11,478 nucleotides of DNA, taken from the NCBI GenBank assembly GCA_016280525.1, contig JAEEGW010000264.1:1-11478 (forward strand), read 5' to 3'. Position numbers and translations under genes: made by a program. The notes under the pieces are model-generated. The model made no database searches and had not been told where the DNA came from. It worked only from the letters and a program-made list of their open reading frames with translations. Source of the DNA: Clostridiales bacterium. Its GTDB lineage: Bacteria; Bacillota; Clostridia; Oscillospirales; CAG-272. Positions 1-6,757 of the stretch are shown in pieces (positions within the stretch are counted from its first letter, which is position 1; every line of letters begins with the position of its first letter).

Positions 1-329
1 AGCAGGCTGAAGCGCCTTTTTGTTATGAGCCACCAGGCGATGACCGTTATAACGACGCCCGCCGCCGCGCCGTAGAGCGCGTAGCCGCCGTCCGTAAGCC
101 GCCATTTGTCCGCGGGTTCTATATAAAGCTGGTCGCATATCGTGACGTACATCAGTCTCGCACCGGCAAAACCGAAAAATATCGCCGCCGGAGTTATATA
201 CATAAGCGTGGCAGTGTCATACTTGTGCTTTGACGTGTAGTAAAACGCGTAAAGTATCAAAAGCACGACCGCCGCGGCGACGAACGCCCCGTGAAACGAC
301 AAAAGGCCGCTTTTTAATATCTGTATCAT
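1..329 (-). CDS. Prolipoprotein diacylglyceryl transferase (Lgt)-like membrane protein, N-terminal part only
   Basis: The reading frame starts with ATG at 329-327 and runs off the window edge, giving 109 codons with no stop. The translation is very hydrophobic, with likely membrane segments near residues 13-31, 43-63 and 84-103. Two stretches resemble Lgt: G-A-R-L-M-Y-V at about 56-62 and G-G-Y-A-L-Y-G at about 81-87, matching the family's G-x-R-x-x-Y-V and G-G-x-x-x-[HY]-G patterns. Lgt moves diacylglycerol from phosphatidylglycerol to the lipobox cysteine of prelipoproteins at the membrane. The later catalytic region is outside the window, so activity cannot be judged; a divergent Lgt-like paralog is possible. 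The start codon overlaps the stop of the upstream glycosyltransferase as ATGA, and no strong ribosome binding site is visible, which suggests translational coupling. Confidence 0.65.
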   Translation of the reverse strand, partial: MIQILKSGLLSFHGAFVAAAVVLLILYAFYYTSKHKYDTATLMYITPAAIFFGFAGARLMYVTICDQLYIEPADKWRLTDGGYALYGAAAGVVITVIAWWLITKRRFSL

Positions 330-1408
330 AGTTTTTTCTTTCTCTTTTTGATCTTGAATACGAAATCACGCTGTAAGATATAGTTTACGACGAACATGAC
401 ACCGTCGTATATGAGTTTGATCACGGAATGGACCGTGTCGCCGCCGGGGATATACGCCGTAAGTCTCTGGACGAGCATACCGAGCACGAGAACGACGGTA
501 ACAAGGATGAAATACCGCAGGGTTGCGCCGCGCTCGTAGTTCTTGCCGCCGAAAACGGCTTTTCTGTTATAGATATAATTGAACGCAGACGATATGACAC
601 GGGCGATACCGAAAGAGAACGCGTATTTTATATTCTCTCCCACGCCGGAAAACGCCAGCGTCATAAGGAGGATGAAGACTACCCAGTCTAAAAGGAAGGA
701 CAAAATGCTTCCCGCGGTGTATTTGAGTATGCGCCCGGCTATGCGGAGCCCGTCCCTGAACGCGTTGAAATGGCTGCCCTTGTTTTCGTTCAAATAAATC
801 GTCGCTATCGTGACCTCGTACGGGGCGACGCCCCAGTCGCGCAGCTTCAGGAGCATATTCATCTCGTATTCGTATCTGTCGCCCGGCAGCTCTATCATCT
901 CCGGCAAAAGCGACATCGGGAAACCGCGCAGACCCGTCTGCGTATCGTAAACGGAAATGCCCGTTGCGAGTTTGAATAATATGCGGGTAAACGTATTACC
1001 GAACTGCGATCTGAAAGGCACGTCCTTGTCAAATCTCCTGCCGCCTATAATCATATCGTCCGGATGCTCGAAAAGAGCTTCCGTGACCTTTTTTATATCC
1101 GGCACCGAATGCTGACCGTCGCAGTCCGCGGTTATGACGCCGCCGGCGTCTTTCAGTTCATCTTTTATGTAGCTCAAACCCGTGCGCAGAGCCGCGCCTT
1201 TGCCGCGGTTTACCTCGTGCTTTAAAACCACGCAGCCGAGAGCTTCACATTCGTCAAAGACGTTTTTGAACTCTTCCCCGCCGCCGTCGTCCACGCAGAC
1301 GATCTTATCGTAGCTTTCGCGCAGTTCCTTTATAAAAGGCACCATCTCGTCAAACACGGGTTTGTACGCCGGTATCAGTATAACGTAATTGTCTGTTTTG
1401 AATTCCAT
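326..1408 (-). CDS. Family 2 glycosyltransferase fused to a GtrA-like membrane domain
   Basis: This 360-residue protein has two parts. Residues about 7-210 form a GT2 domain of the dolichyl-/polyprenyl-phosphate sugar transferase type: I-P-A-Y at 12-15, V-D-D-G near 39-42, N-R-G-K-G at 67-71 and the metal- and nucleotide-sugar-binding D-C-D-G-Q-H at 95-100. Residues about 228-352 form a GtrA domain with about four membrane segments, including F-N-Y-I-Y-N-R near 276-282 and the closing N-Y-I-L-Q-R-D-F-V-F at 342-351. Such proteins are thought to load a sugar onto a polyprenyl-phosphate carrier and help move it across the membrane for glycan decoration. The sugar cannot be told from sequence. 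The gene lies 10 bp after the NAGPA-domain gene, with a GGTGG-type ribosome binding site overlapping that gene's stop region. A basic tail (K-K-R-K-K-K) would face the cytoplasm. Confidence 0.9.
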   Translation of the reverse strand: MEFKTDNYVILIPAYKPVFDEMVPFIKELRESYDKIVCVDDGGGEEFKNVFDECEALGCVVLKHEVNRGKGAALRTGLSYIKDELKDAGGVITADCDGQHSVPDIKKVTEALFEHPDDMIIGGRRFDKDVPFRSQFGNTFTRILFKLATGISVYDTQTGLRGFPMSLLPEMIELPGDRYEYEMNMLLKLRDWGVAPYEVTIATIYLNENKGSHFNAFRDGLRIAGRILKYTAGSILSFLLDWVVFILLMTLAFSGVGENIKYAFSFGIARVISSAFNYIYNRKAVFGGKNYERGATLRYFILVTVVLVLGMLVQRLTAYIPGGDTVHSVIKLIYDGVMFVVNYILQRDFVFKIKKRKKKL

Positions 1409-1418
1409 TTATCCACCG

Positions 1419-2642
1419 TTATTTAAAATAGATTATATCGCTTATCTGTCTTTCGCCGCCGCCGGACGGTTCGTTCACTACCTTGCCGTTAAGATAAAGC
1501 GTAGCCGAGCCGCCGCCGTCAAGGTTGTACGCGGTCTTGCAGCCGAGAGAAGCGCACGTTGCCGCCAGCTCGTCAAAATTCATGCCGCCCACGGTGTTCC
1601 AGCCGCCTATGCCGTTAGGCACGCGCTTTGCGTCCACCACGATTATCATATAATGCAGCTCGTCTATCTGAGCTATGACCGTTCTCGGCTCTCTCGCCCA
1701 GTCCTTGCGGCTCAGGTCCGGGGTATTGAGCTCGCTGTTGGAGAGCGCTCTGTAATTTTCCACGAGCGTGGGACCGAAGCACCACGACTGCCACGCGCCG
1801 CCGTTGACGAGCGCCTTGCCGTCTTCTTTATCGTTTTTGCAGGTTATCAGATCTCCGTATTTGTTGATATAACACAGATCCCAGTTGTCCGATCTTTTGT
1901 TTCTGTAAAGACCGCCCTCGCGGATTATTATGCCGGACGCGCGGTAACCGCAGAAATCTCCGTTGACCGCAAAGCCCGCACCTACGGACTGCGCTATTTT
2001 TGAAGTATAGGCTCTGCCGGATATGCTGTTGTTTGCAAAAGCCGTGTGGAAGTCCTTGACGGACTTGATCTTTATATCGCAGATATAATAGCTTATATCT
2101 CCGTATCTGACGTTTGATACGCCGATCGACACTCTGTCCGTTTTGTATTCGCCAACGAAGCTCTCGTTTTCGCCGTATTCTCTGCCGTTGTATTCACGGT
2201 AGCTCTGCTTGCCGGCCGGATCCTTCGGCTCTACCTTTTCCGTCTCCGTGGCGGGCGGCTCCGTTACAGGTTCCGTAGTTACCGGCTCGGTAGTTACCGG
2301 CTCCGTCGTGACCTCTTCCGTGCCGGCTTCCGTCGTGTCCGTATCCGGCTCGGTCTCCTCATAGGTAACGTCGCCCGTTTCAAACTCTATAAGCGTCTGC
2401 GCTTCAGTTGCCGGTTCCGTCTCCGGCTCGGCCGTCTCTTCTTCCGTTATTATCTCGTCCGTGTCAATATCGGGCGGGAAATACGGCGCCTCGTCCGCCG
2501 CCTTTGACGGCGATGTGCAGAGCAGTCCGATGCCGACTATAAGCAGAGCGCTTATAACGGCTAAGATCCTGAACCCGAGCTTTGACAGCTGCGGCGCCTG
2601 CTTGTTTTTCTTTTTCAGTTTTTCTTTGCTGTATTTTTTCAT
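1419..2642 (-). CDS. Membrane-anchored phosphodiester glycosidase (NAGPA domain) protein
   Basis: This 407-residue protein has a lysine-rich N-terminus, one membrane segment at about 24-42 (signal anchor or uncleaved signal), a low-complexity Thr/Glu/Pro linker at about 55-140, and a C-terminal NAGPA-type domain (formerly DUF2233) at about 165-407. Domain hallmarks are V-N-G-D-F at 226-230, G-P-T-L-V near 290-294, P-R-T at 319-321, N-L-D-G-G-G-S-A-T-L-Y at 373-383 and a closing S-D at 401-402. The family is named after the human 'uncovering enzyme' that removes GlcNAc from a phosphodiester; bacterial members occur with exopolysaccharide and cell-wall genes, and some act on phosphodiester-linked glycans. 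The anchor and linker suggest the catalytic domain is held out in or beyond the cell wall. The substrate is unknown. It lies 10 bp after trpS with only a weak ribosome binding site. Confidence 0.88.
   Translation of the reverse strand: MKKYSKEKLKKKNKQAPQLSKLGFRILAVISALLIVGIGLLCTSPSKAADEAPYFPPDIDTDEIITEEETAEPETEPATEAQTLIEFETGDVTYEETEPDTDTTEAGTEEVTTEPVTTEPVTTEPVTEPPATETEKVEPKDPAGKQSYREYNGREYGENESFVGEYKTDRVSIGVSNVRYGDISYYICDIKIKSVKDFHTAFANNSISGRAYTSKIAQSVGAGFAVNGDFCGYRASGIIIREGGLYRNKRSDNWDLCYINKYGDLITCKNDKEDGKALVNGGAWQSWCFGPTLVENYRALSNSELNTPDLSRKDWAREPRTVIAQIDELHYMIIVVDAKRVPNGIGGWNTVGGMNFDELAATCASLGCKTAYNLDGGGSATLYLNGKVVNEPSGGGERQISDIIYFK
2256..2312 (-). repeat. In-frame 15-bp tandem repeat coding for a Val-Thr-Thr-Glu-Pro linker
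   Basis: Three 15-bp units and one 12-bp unit lie head to tail inside the NAGPA-domain gene. On the coding strand they read V-T-T-E-P three times and then V-T-E-P (about residues 111-129). The units differ mainly at third codon positions, so the peptide is kept while the DNA has drifted. They sit inside a longer Thr/Glu/Pro-rich linker between membrane anchor and catalytic domain. Copy number could change by slippage. Confidence 0.85.
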
Positions 2643-2652
2643 AGTATCATCG

Positions 2653-3654
2653 TCAGACTGACGTAAAACCTACTTTTCTGTAAACTTTCGATAACGTGCG
2701 GCGGGCTAAATACGCCGCTTTTTCCGCGTTCGTTTTCATTATGGATTCAAGATAAGCCTTGTCCGCAAGCAGTTTTTTGTATTCCGCCTGAAGCGGCGCA
2801 AGCTCAGCCGCGCACGCCTCGCCGACCGCCGCCTTGAAATCGCCGTAGCCTTTGCCCGCAAATTCCGCTTCTATTTCCGCGTCCGTTTTGCCGGTAAAGC
2901 ACGAATATATCGTCATAAGGTTTGATATACCCGGCTTGTCGTCGCCGCGGCGGACTACCGTGTCCGAATCCGTGACGGCACGCTTGAATTTGCGTATTAT
3001 CGTGTCTTTGTCGTCAAGTATACGCACCACCGCGTTTTCGTTCGGGTCGGATTTGGACATTTTCTTCTCCGGCTCCTGAAGCGACTGTATCTTTGCGCCC
3101 GTTTTTCTTATGACCGGCTCCGGCACGGTGAAGGTCGGACCGTAAACGGAATTGAAACGGTTTGCGATATCGCGCGTAAGCTCCAGATGCTGTTTCTGAT
3201 CCTCGCCAATCGGAACGAGATCCGCCTGGTATAAAAGTATATCCGCCGCCATGAGAACGGGATAAGTGAACAGGCCCGCGTTTATATTATCCGCGTTTTT
3301 TGCGGACTTATCCTTGAACTGCGTCATGCGTGAAAGCTCGCCGAACATGGTAAAGCAGTCAAGCACCCACGCAAGCTGCGCGTGCGCCGGAACGTGGCTC
3401 TGCACGTAAACTATATTCTTTTCCGGGTCAAGTCCGCAGGCGATATAAAGCGCCAGCACCTCGTACGTCCTTCTGCGGAGCTCCGCCGGATCCTGTCTGA
3501 CCGTTATGGCGTGCTGATCCACTACGCAGTATAAGCACGTGTGATCGTCCGAATACTGCGAGAAATTACGCAGCGCGCCTAAGTAATTGCCTACCGTAAG
3601 ATTTCCGGACGGCTGAATTCCGGAAAATACCGTTTTTTTCTTTTCGTTTTCCAT
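2653..3654 (-). CDS. trpS: Tryptophanyl-tRNA synthetase
   Basis: This 333-residue protein is the usual length for bacterial TrpS and resembles the Bacillus enzyme throughout. It charges tRNA-Trp with tryptophan using ATP, in the cytoplasm, as a class I synthetase. Visible signatures are F-S-G-I-Q-P-S-G-N-L-T-V-G-N-Y at 10-24 (the HIGH-type motif, here T-V-G-N), the V-D-Q-H-A-I segment at 45-50, the M-A-A-D-I-L-L-Y stretch at 135-142 with G-E-D-Q-K-Q-H at 150-156 (tryptophan and dimer region), and K-M-S-K-S at 198-202. A TAAGGA ribosome binding site overlaps the stop of the preceding aminotransferase gene, 11 bp upstream. As the second gene of the operon it has no T-box or other long leader, unlike many Firmicute synthetase genes. 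Confidence 0.98.
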   Translation of the reverse strand: MENEKKKTVFSGIQPSGNLTVGNYLGALRNFSQYSDDHTCLYCVVDQHAITVRQDPAELRRRTYEVLALYIACGLDPEKNIVYVQSHVPAHAQLAWVLDCFTMFGELSRMTQFKDKSAKNADNINAGLFTYPVLMAADILLYQADLVPIGEDQKQHLELTRDIANRFNSVYGPTFTVPEPVIRKTGAKIQSLQEPEKKMSKSDPNENAVVRILDDKDTIIRKFKRAVTDSDTVVRRGDDKPGISNLMTIYSCFTGKTDAEIEAEFAGKGYGDFKAAVGEACAAELAPLQAEYKKLLADKAYLESIMKTNAEKAAYLARRTLSKVYRKVGFTSV

Positions 3655-3665
3655 TTTCTGTATCC

Positions 3666-4853
3666 TTAATGCAATTCATTTATTGTTTCTTTTAATATCG
3701 CGACGCCTTTTATTATCTGTTCGTCCGACGGCGTTGAGTAATTCAGACGGAAGCCCTGCGCGGGGCGGCTCAGATCGCAGCTGAACGTGCTTCCCGGCAC
3801 GACCGCGAGTTTTTTTGACACGAGTTTTTTTACAAAAGCGTCGTGATCTTCACATCCGTTAAGCGACGCCCAGATGAACAGACCTCCGTTCGGTCTTGTA
3901 TATTCTATGCGGCCGCCGTCTATTTCATCTAAGCACTTAAGCATAAGCGCGGATTTTTTGCGGTATAGACCGCGGATGTTTTTTATATGCGCGTCAAGAT
4001 CGAATTCGGTTAAGAACTTGTGACAGACCATCTGGAAAAGCAGATTGGTATGCACGTCGTTCACCTGCTTGCAGACGGCGATCTTTGTCGCTATATCGCC
4101 GTGAGCTATAACGTATCCCACGCGCATGCCGGACGATAAGATCTTTGAAAACGAGCTGCAGTACACTACCCTGCCCGTTTTATCCATACTCTTTATCGTC
4201 GGCACGTCCTCACCCTCAAACCGCAGCTCTCCGTAAGGATTGTCTTCAAGTATTATCAGATCATATTTTTCCGCTATTTCAAGACAGCGTTTTCTTACTT
4301 CAAACGGCATCGTCCTGCCCGTCGGGTTCTGGAACGTCGGTATGAGATAAAGCAGTCTCGGGTTTTTCGCGCTCTTTATAACTTTTTCAAGTTCGTCCGG
4401 GTCTATCGAATCGCCGCGCATCGGTACGCCCGCGGTGTGCAAACCGTGAGCGCGGAAGGCGTTCAGCGCGCCTATAAACGTCGGCTCCTCGCATATGACC
4501 GTATCACCGCGGCTGCAAAGCACCTTTGCGGTCAGATCTATGCCCTGCTGACCGCCGGAGGTGATTATCGCGGCGTCAAACTCTTCGCCTATGCCGAAGA
4601 CGCGCTTGTTCCGTGCGAGCACGTCTTCGCGCAGCGGCGTGTAGCCCTCCGTTATGCCGTACTGAAGCGCGGCGTCCGCGTTGTTGTCCAGCACCTCGTC
4701 CGTAAAACGTCTGAAATACGAAACGGGGAAGCTCTGCGGCGACGGATTGCCCGCGGCAAACGATATGACGGACGGGTCAGTCAGCGATTTGAATATCTCC
4801 CTTATCGCGGACGGCTTTAAGTCTTTTGTATTTTCGGAGAAGATAAATTCCAT
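3666..4853 (-). CDS. Fold-type I PLP-dependent aminotransferase (LysN/ARO8-like)
   Basis: This 395-residue protein is a class I/II aminotransferase of the branch often annotated as 2-aminoadipate or aromatic aminotransferase, also the C-terminal domain of MocR regulators; no DNA-binding domain is present here. Catalytic features: S-G-G-Q-Q-G at 99-104 (phosphate cup), N-P-T-G at 176-179, E-D-N-P-Y at 203-207 with the pyridine-binding Asp204, S-S-F-S-K at 233-237 with the PLP Schiff-base Lys237, Arg244, and G-F-R-L-N-Y at 367-372 whose Arg369 should bind the substrate carboxylate. It would swap an amino group between an amino acid and 2-oxoglutarate in the cytoplasm; the exact substrate cannot be told. 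It is the first gene of the minus-strand operon, with a GGAG ribosome binding site 8 bp before the start and a promoter just upstream. Being next to trpS hints at aromatic substrates, but only weakly. Confidence 0.92.
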   Translation of the reverse strand: MEFIFSENTKDLKPSAIREIFKSLTDPSVISFAAGNPSPQSFPVSYFRRFTDEVLDNNADAALQYGITEGYTPLREDVLARNKRVFGIGEEFDAAIITSGGQQGIDLTAKVLCSRGDTVICEEPTFIGALNAFRAHGLHTAGVPMRGDSIDPDELEKVIKSAKNPRLLYLIPTFQNPTGRTMPFEVRKRCLEIAEKYDLIILEDNPYGELRFEGEDVPTIKSMDKTGRVVYCSSFSKILSSGMRVGYVIAHGDIATKIAVCKQVNDVHTNLLFQMVCHKFLTEFDLDAHIKNIRGLYRKKSALMLKCLDEIDGGRIEYTRPNGGLFIWASLNGCEDHDAFVKKLVSKKLAVVPGSTFSCDLSRPAQGFRLNYSTPSDEQIIKGVAILKETINELH

Positions 4854-4887
4854 ATAAAAAACTCCGGGATATAAATATACAAAATAT

Positions 4888-4915
4888 ATTATAACACAAT
4901 AATTTTATTTTTCAA
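4888..4915 (-). promoter_or_regulatory. Sigma-A-type promoter of the minus-strand aminotransferase-trpS operon
   Basis: On the minus strand TTGAAA (4915-4910) is followed after 16 bp by a perfect TATAAT (4893-4888). Transcription should begin near 4881, giving a short leader of about 28 nt with GGAG (complement at 4862-4865) before the start at 4853. That leader is too short for a T-box or riboswitch. Confidence 0.75.
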
Positions 4916-4954
4916 GACGATTTTGAAAATTTGAGCGCAATTTTTATCGAAATT

Positions 4955-4972
4955 TACGGCAAATACGGCAAA
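4955..4972. repeat. Perfect 9-bp tandem repeat between the divergent promoters
   Basis: TACGGCAAA occurs twice with no gap in the AT-rich stretch between the two opposed -35 boxes. Two half-sites in direct orientation upstream of both promoters could be a regulator binding site, but nothing in the window names such a regulator. It may also be chance or slippage. Confidence 0.45.
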
Positions 4973-4999
4973 ATTTTGGAATTATTTTATCTTTTTGTA

Positions 5000-5028
5000 T
5001 TGCATAAACTGAAATTCCATTATATAAT
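5000..5028 (+). promoter_or_regulatory. Sigma-A-type promoter of murD
   Basis: TTGCAT (5000-5005) and a perfect TATAAT (5023-5028) are 17 bp apart. The expected start of transcription is near 5035, giving a leader of about 20 nt. A GGAG ribosome binding site at 5047-5050 lies 5 bp before the murD ATG at 5056, which supports this start codon. Confidence 0.85.
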
Positions 5029-5055
5029 ACATACAGTAAATAAATCGGAGCTTAT

Positions 5056-6453
5056 ATGAAACTGTCAGAATACAAAAAACATATTTGCGGTAAGCGCGTA
5101 TCCGTCATCGGAATGGGCGTGAGCAACGCGCCGCTCGCCGAATTTTTAAGCGGCTGCGGGGCGGTAGTCACCGCGCGCGATAAAAAAACGCCGGGGGAAC
5201 TTGGCGAAGTTTATGAAAAACTGTCTTCTCTCGGTATAAAATTCGTATGCGGACGGGATTATCTGTCCGGGCTTGACGATGAGGTCATATTCAGAGCGCC
5301 GGGCATACGGTACGATATACCGGAGCTTGCGGCGGCGTCCGCGAAAGGCGCGGTCCTTTCAAGCGAAATGGAGCTGTTTTTTGAGCTTTGCCCGTGTGAG
5401 ATAATCGGCATAACCGGCTCGGACGGCAAAACGACGACTACGACCGTCACCTCGCTGATCTTAAAAAAACAGGCGGAGCTTGACGGCTCGGGCAGGAAAA
5501 TATGGCTCGGCGGCAACATAGGCACGCCGCTTATCGGACATATTGAAGAGATAAAACCGACCGATCTGTGCGTGGTCGAGCTTTCGTCTTTCCAGCTTCA
5601 CAGAATGGTACAGTCGCCGCATATCGCCGCGATAACGAACGTAACGCCCAACCACCTGAACTGGCATACGGATATGCAGGAATATATAGACGCGAAAACG
5701 AACATTTTCACGCATCAGTCAAAGTCAGACAGAGTCGTTCTGAATTATGAAAACGATATAACAAGGCAGCTTGCGGATAAAGCGCCGGGCAGCGTTTATT
5801 TCTTCTCGTCAAAGCGTACGCCGGATGCCGATAACGCCGTGTATGAAGAAAACGGCGTTATATATCTGAAACAGAACGGTACAGTGGAAAAGGTGATAAA
5901 CACGTCGGACATACGTCTTGTCGGCAGGCACAACGTGGAAAACTATATGACAGCCATAGCGCTGACGGCGGGATACGTATCAAAAGAAGCCGTTTATGAG
6001 GTGGCAAAAGAATTCGGCGGCGTCGAACACCGTCTTGAATTCGTGCGCGAACTTGACGGCGTAAAATACTACAACGGATCAATAGACTCCTCGCCCACAA
6101 GGACGATAGCCGCGCTGTCGTGCTTTACCACTCCCGTAGTCGTTATTTTGGGCGGCTACGACAAGAATCTTGACTACGAGCCGCTGTGCGAGCCGCTTTT
6201 CGCACACGCGCACACGGCGGTTTTGACCGGACAGAACGCAGAAAAGATATTCAAAGCGCTTGAAGCTCACGGTATCCCCGCGGACTTTGAAATAATAAAG
6301 GAGCCGGATTTTGAAAAAGCCGTATACGCGGCAAAGGACGCCGCCGACTCCGGCGACGTAGTCATCCTCTCTCCCGCCGCTGCGAGCTTCGACCGTTTCA
6401 AGAACTTTGAAGAGCGCGGGAAAATATATAAAGAGATAGTAAAGAAGTTTTGA
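5056..6453 (+). CDS. murD: UDP-N-acetylmuramoylalanine--D-glutamate ligase
   Basis: This 465-residue Mur ligase adds D-glutamate to UDP-MurNAc-L-Ala using ATP, in the cytoplasmic steps of peptidoglycan synthesis. The N-terminal Rossmann-like domain carries V-I-G-M-G-V-S-N at 17-24. The central ATPase domain has the P-loop G-S-D-G-K-T-T-T-T at 121-129, E-L-S-S-F-Q-L at 175-181, N-V-T-P-N-H-L-N-W-H at 195-204 and Lys214 (D-A-K), the residue expected to be carbamylated. The C-terminal domain shows E-H-R-L-E at 324-328, G-G-Y-D-K at 366-370 and S-P-A-A-A-S-F-D-R-F near 439-448 with F-E-E-R-G at 451-455. Two variants stand out: P-N-H-L-N instead of the common P-D-H-L-D, and S-I-D-S-S-P-T-R at 342-349 where E. 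coli has D-S-K-A-T-N. From memory, similar forms occur in Clostridia. No other mur or fts gene adjoins it. It has its own promoter and probably forms a single-gene unit. Confidence 0.96.
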   Translation: MKLSEYKKHICGKRVSVIGMGVSNAPLAEFLSGCGAVVTARDKKTPGELGEVYEKLSSLGIKFVCGRDYLSGLDDEVIFRAPGIRYDIPELAAASAKGAVLSSEMELFFELCPCEIIGITGSDGKTTTTTVTSLILKKQAELDGSGRKIWLGGNIGTPLIGHIEEIKPTDLCVVELSSFQLHRMVQSPHIAAITNVTPNHLNWHTDMQEYIDAKTNIFTHQSKSDRVVLNYENDITRQLADKAPGSVYFFSSKRTPDADNAVYEENGVIYLKQNGTVEKVINTSDIRLVGRHNVENYMTAIALTAGYVSKEAVYEVAKEFGGVEHRLEFVRELDGVKYYNGSIDSSPTRTIAALSCFTTPVVVILGGYDKNLDYEPLCEPLFAHAHTAVLTGQNAEKIFKALEAHGIPADFEIIKEPDFEKAVYAAKDAADSGDVVILSPAAASFDRFKNFEERGKIYKEIVKKF

Positions 6454-6483
6454 TCTTGGGGACTCCCCCGCCCCCCTTATCCG

Positions 6484-6680
6484 CCCCCAAACCCCCGCCT
6501 TCCCCCCGAAGTTTCGGGGCTTTCGCGACGAAAGCCGCGCGCGTCGGCATCCCCCCACCGCCCGACGCGCCTGATGTTCGCGCCCCTCATTCGTAGAATG
6601 ACGGGAGGGGGCCGAGGGGTTCCCCGCTGCGAACAGAGTGAGCAACGGGGGTTCCGGAGGGGAAAGAGGGGGTTTGGGGG
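6484..6680. repeat. Structured GC-rich palindromic element with 22-bp inverted arms (copy A)
   Basis: The left arm 6484-6505 and right arm 6659-6680 are reverse complements at 20 of 22 positions: runs of C5-AAA-C5 on the left face G5-TTT-G5 on the right. Weaker complementarity continues outwards for about 13 bp. Inside are nested hairpins: CCCCGAA/TTCGGGG (6504-6510 with 6513-6519), GGCTTTCG/CGAAAGCC (6518-6525 with 6529-6536, loop CGA), GCGCGTCGG/CCGACGCGC (6539-6547 with 6562-6570) and TCATTC/GAATGA (6587-6592 with 6596-6601, loop GTA). The first two share two bases and so exclude each other. A related copy starts at about 11251. It resembles dispersed palindromic repeats of Clostridia; no transposase is encoded inside. 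Confidence 0.75.
6614..6655 (+). repeat. 42-bp direct repeat, copy 1
   Basis: The unit begins GAGGGGTTCCC, contains GCGAACAGAGTGAGCAAC and ends GGGGGTTCC. It matches the copy at 6716-6757 at 40 of 42 positions, offset by 102 bp. CCCCG-C-TGC (6622-6630) can pair with GCA-A-CGGGG (6642-6650) except for one C-A mismatch, around an 11-nt loop. Confidence 0.9.
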
Positions 6681-6695
6681 GTATTGAGGGGTGGG
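6659..6695 (+). other. G-quadruplex motif with four to five G-runs
   Basis: Runs of G4 (6659-6662), G5 (6668-6672), G6 (6676-6681) and G4 (6688-6691) are separated by loops of 5, 3 and 6 nt, with another G3 at 6693-6695. This meets the usual four-run rule for G-quadruplexes with runs of at least four. The opposite strand carries a matching set to the left (C-runs at 6465-6469, 6471-6476, 6484-6488, 6492-6496, 6502-6507). Whether it folds in the cell is not known. Confidence 0.7.
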
Positions 6696-6715
6696 ACCAC
6701 CCAAGAGCGCCGGGT

Positions 6716-6757
6716 GAGGGGTTCCCGGTTGCGAACAGAGTGAGCAACGGGGGTTCC
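6716..6757 (+). repeat. 42-bp direct repeat, copy 2
   Basis: Second copy of the unit at 6614-6655, differing at two positions (12 and 14 of the unit). Here GTTGC (6728-6732) and GCAAC (6744-6748) pair perfectly, and the C-run before and G-run after continue the stem past one G-G mismatch. The change from C to T at unit position 14 repairs the mismatch seen in copy 1, so pairing may be conserved. Confidence 0.9.

Noticed and set aside
1389..2003. 204-codon plus-strand open frame antisense to the NAGPA-domain gene
   Set aside because: Composition is a mirror of the real gene; no ribosome binding site or recognisable domain, while the minus-strand gene has clear family motifs.
4854..4887. T-box or Trp leader attenuator before the aminotransferase-trpS operon
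   Set aside because: The promoter leaves a leader of only about 28 nt, with no hairpin and no short Trp-codon peptide.
6504..6525. Strong intrinsic terminator for murD
   Set aside because: The stem is good but the following bases are CTTTCG rather than a T-run, and the bases can form a competing hairpin, so termination here would be weak.
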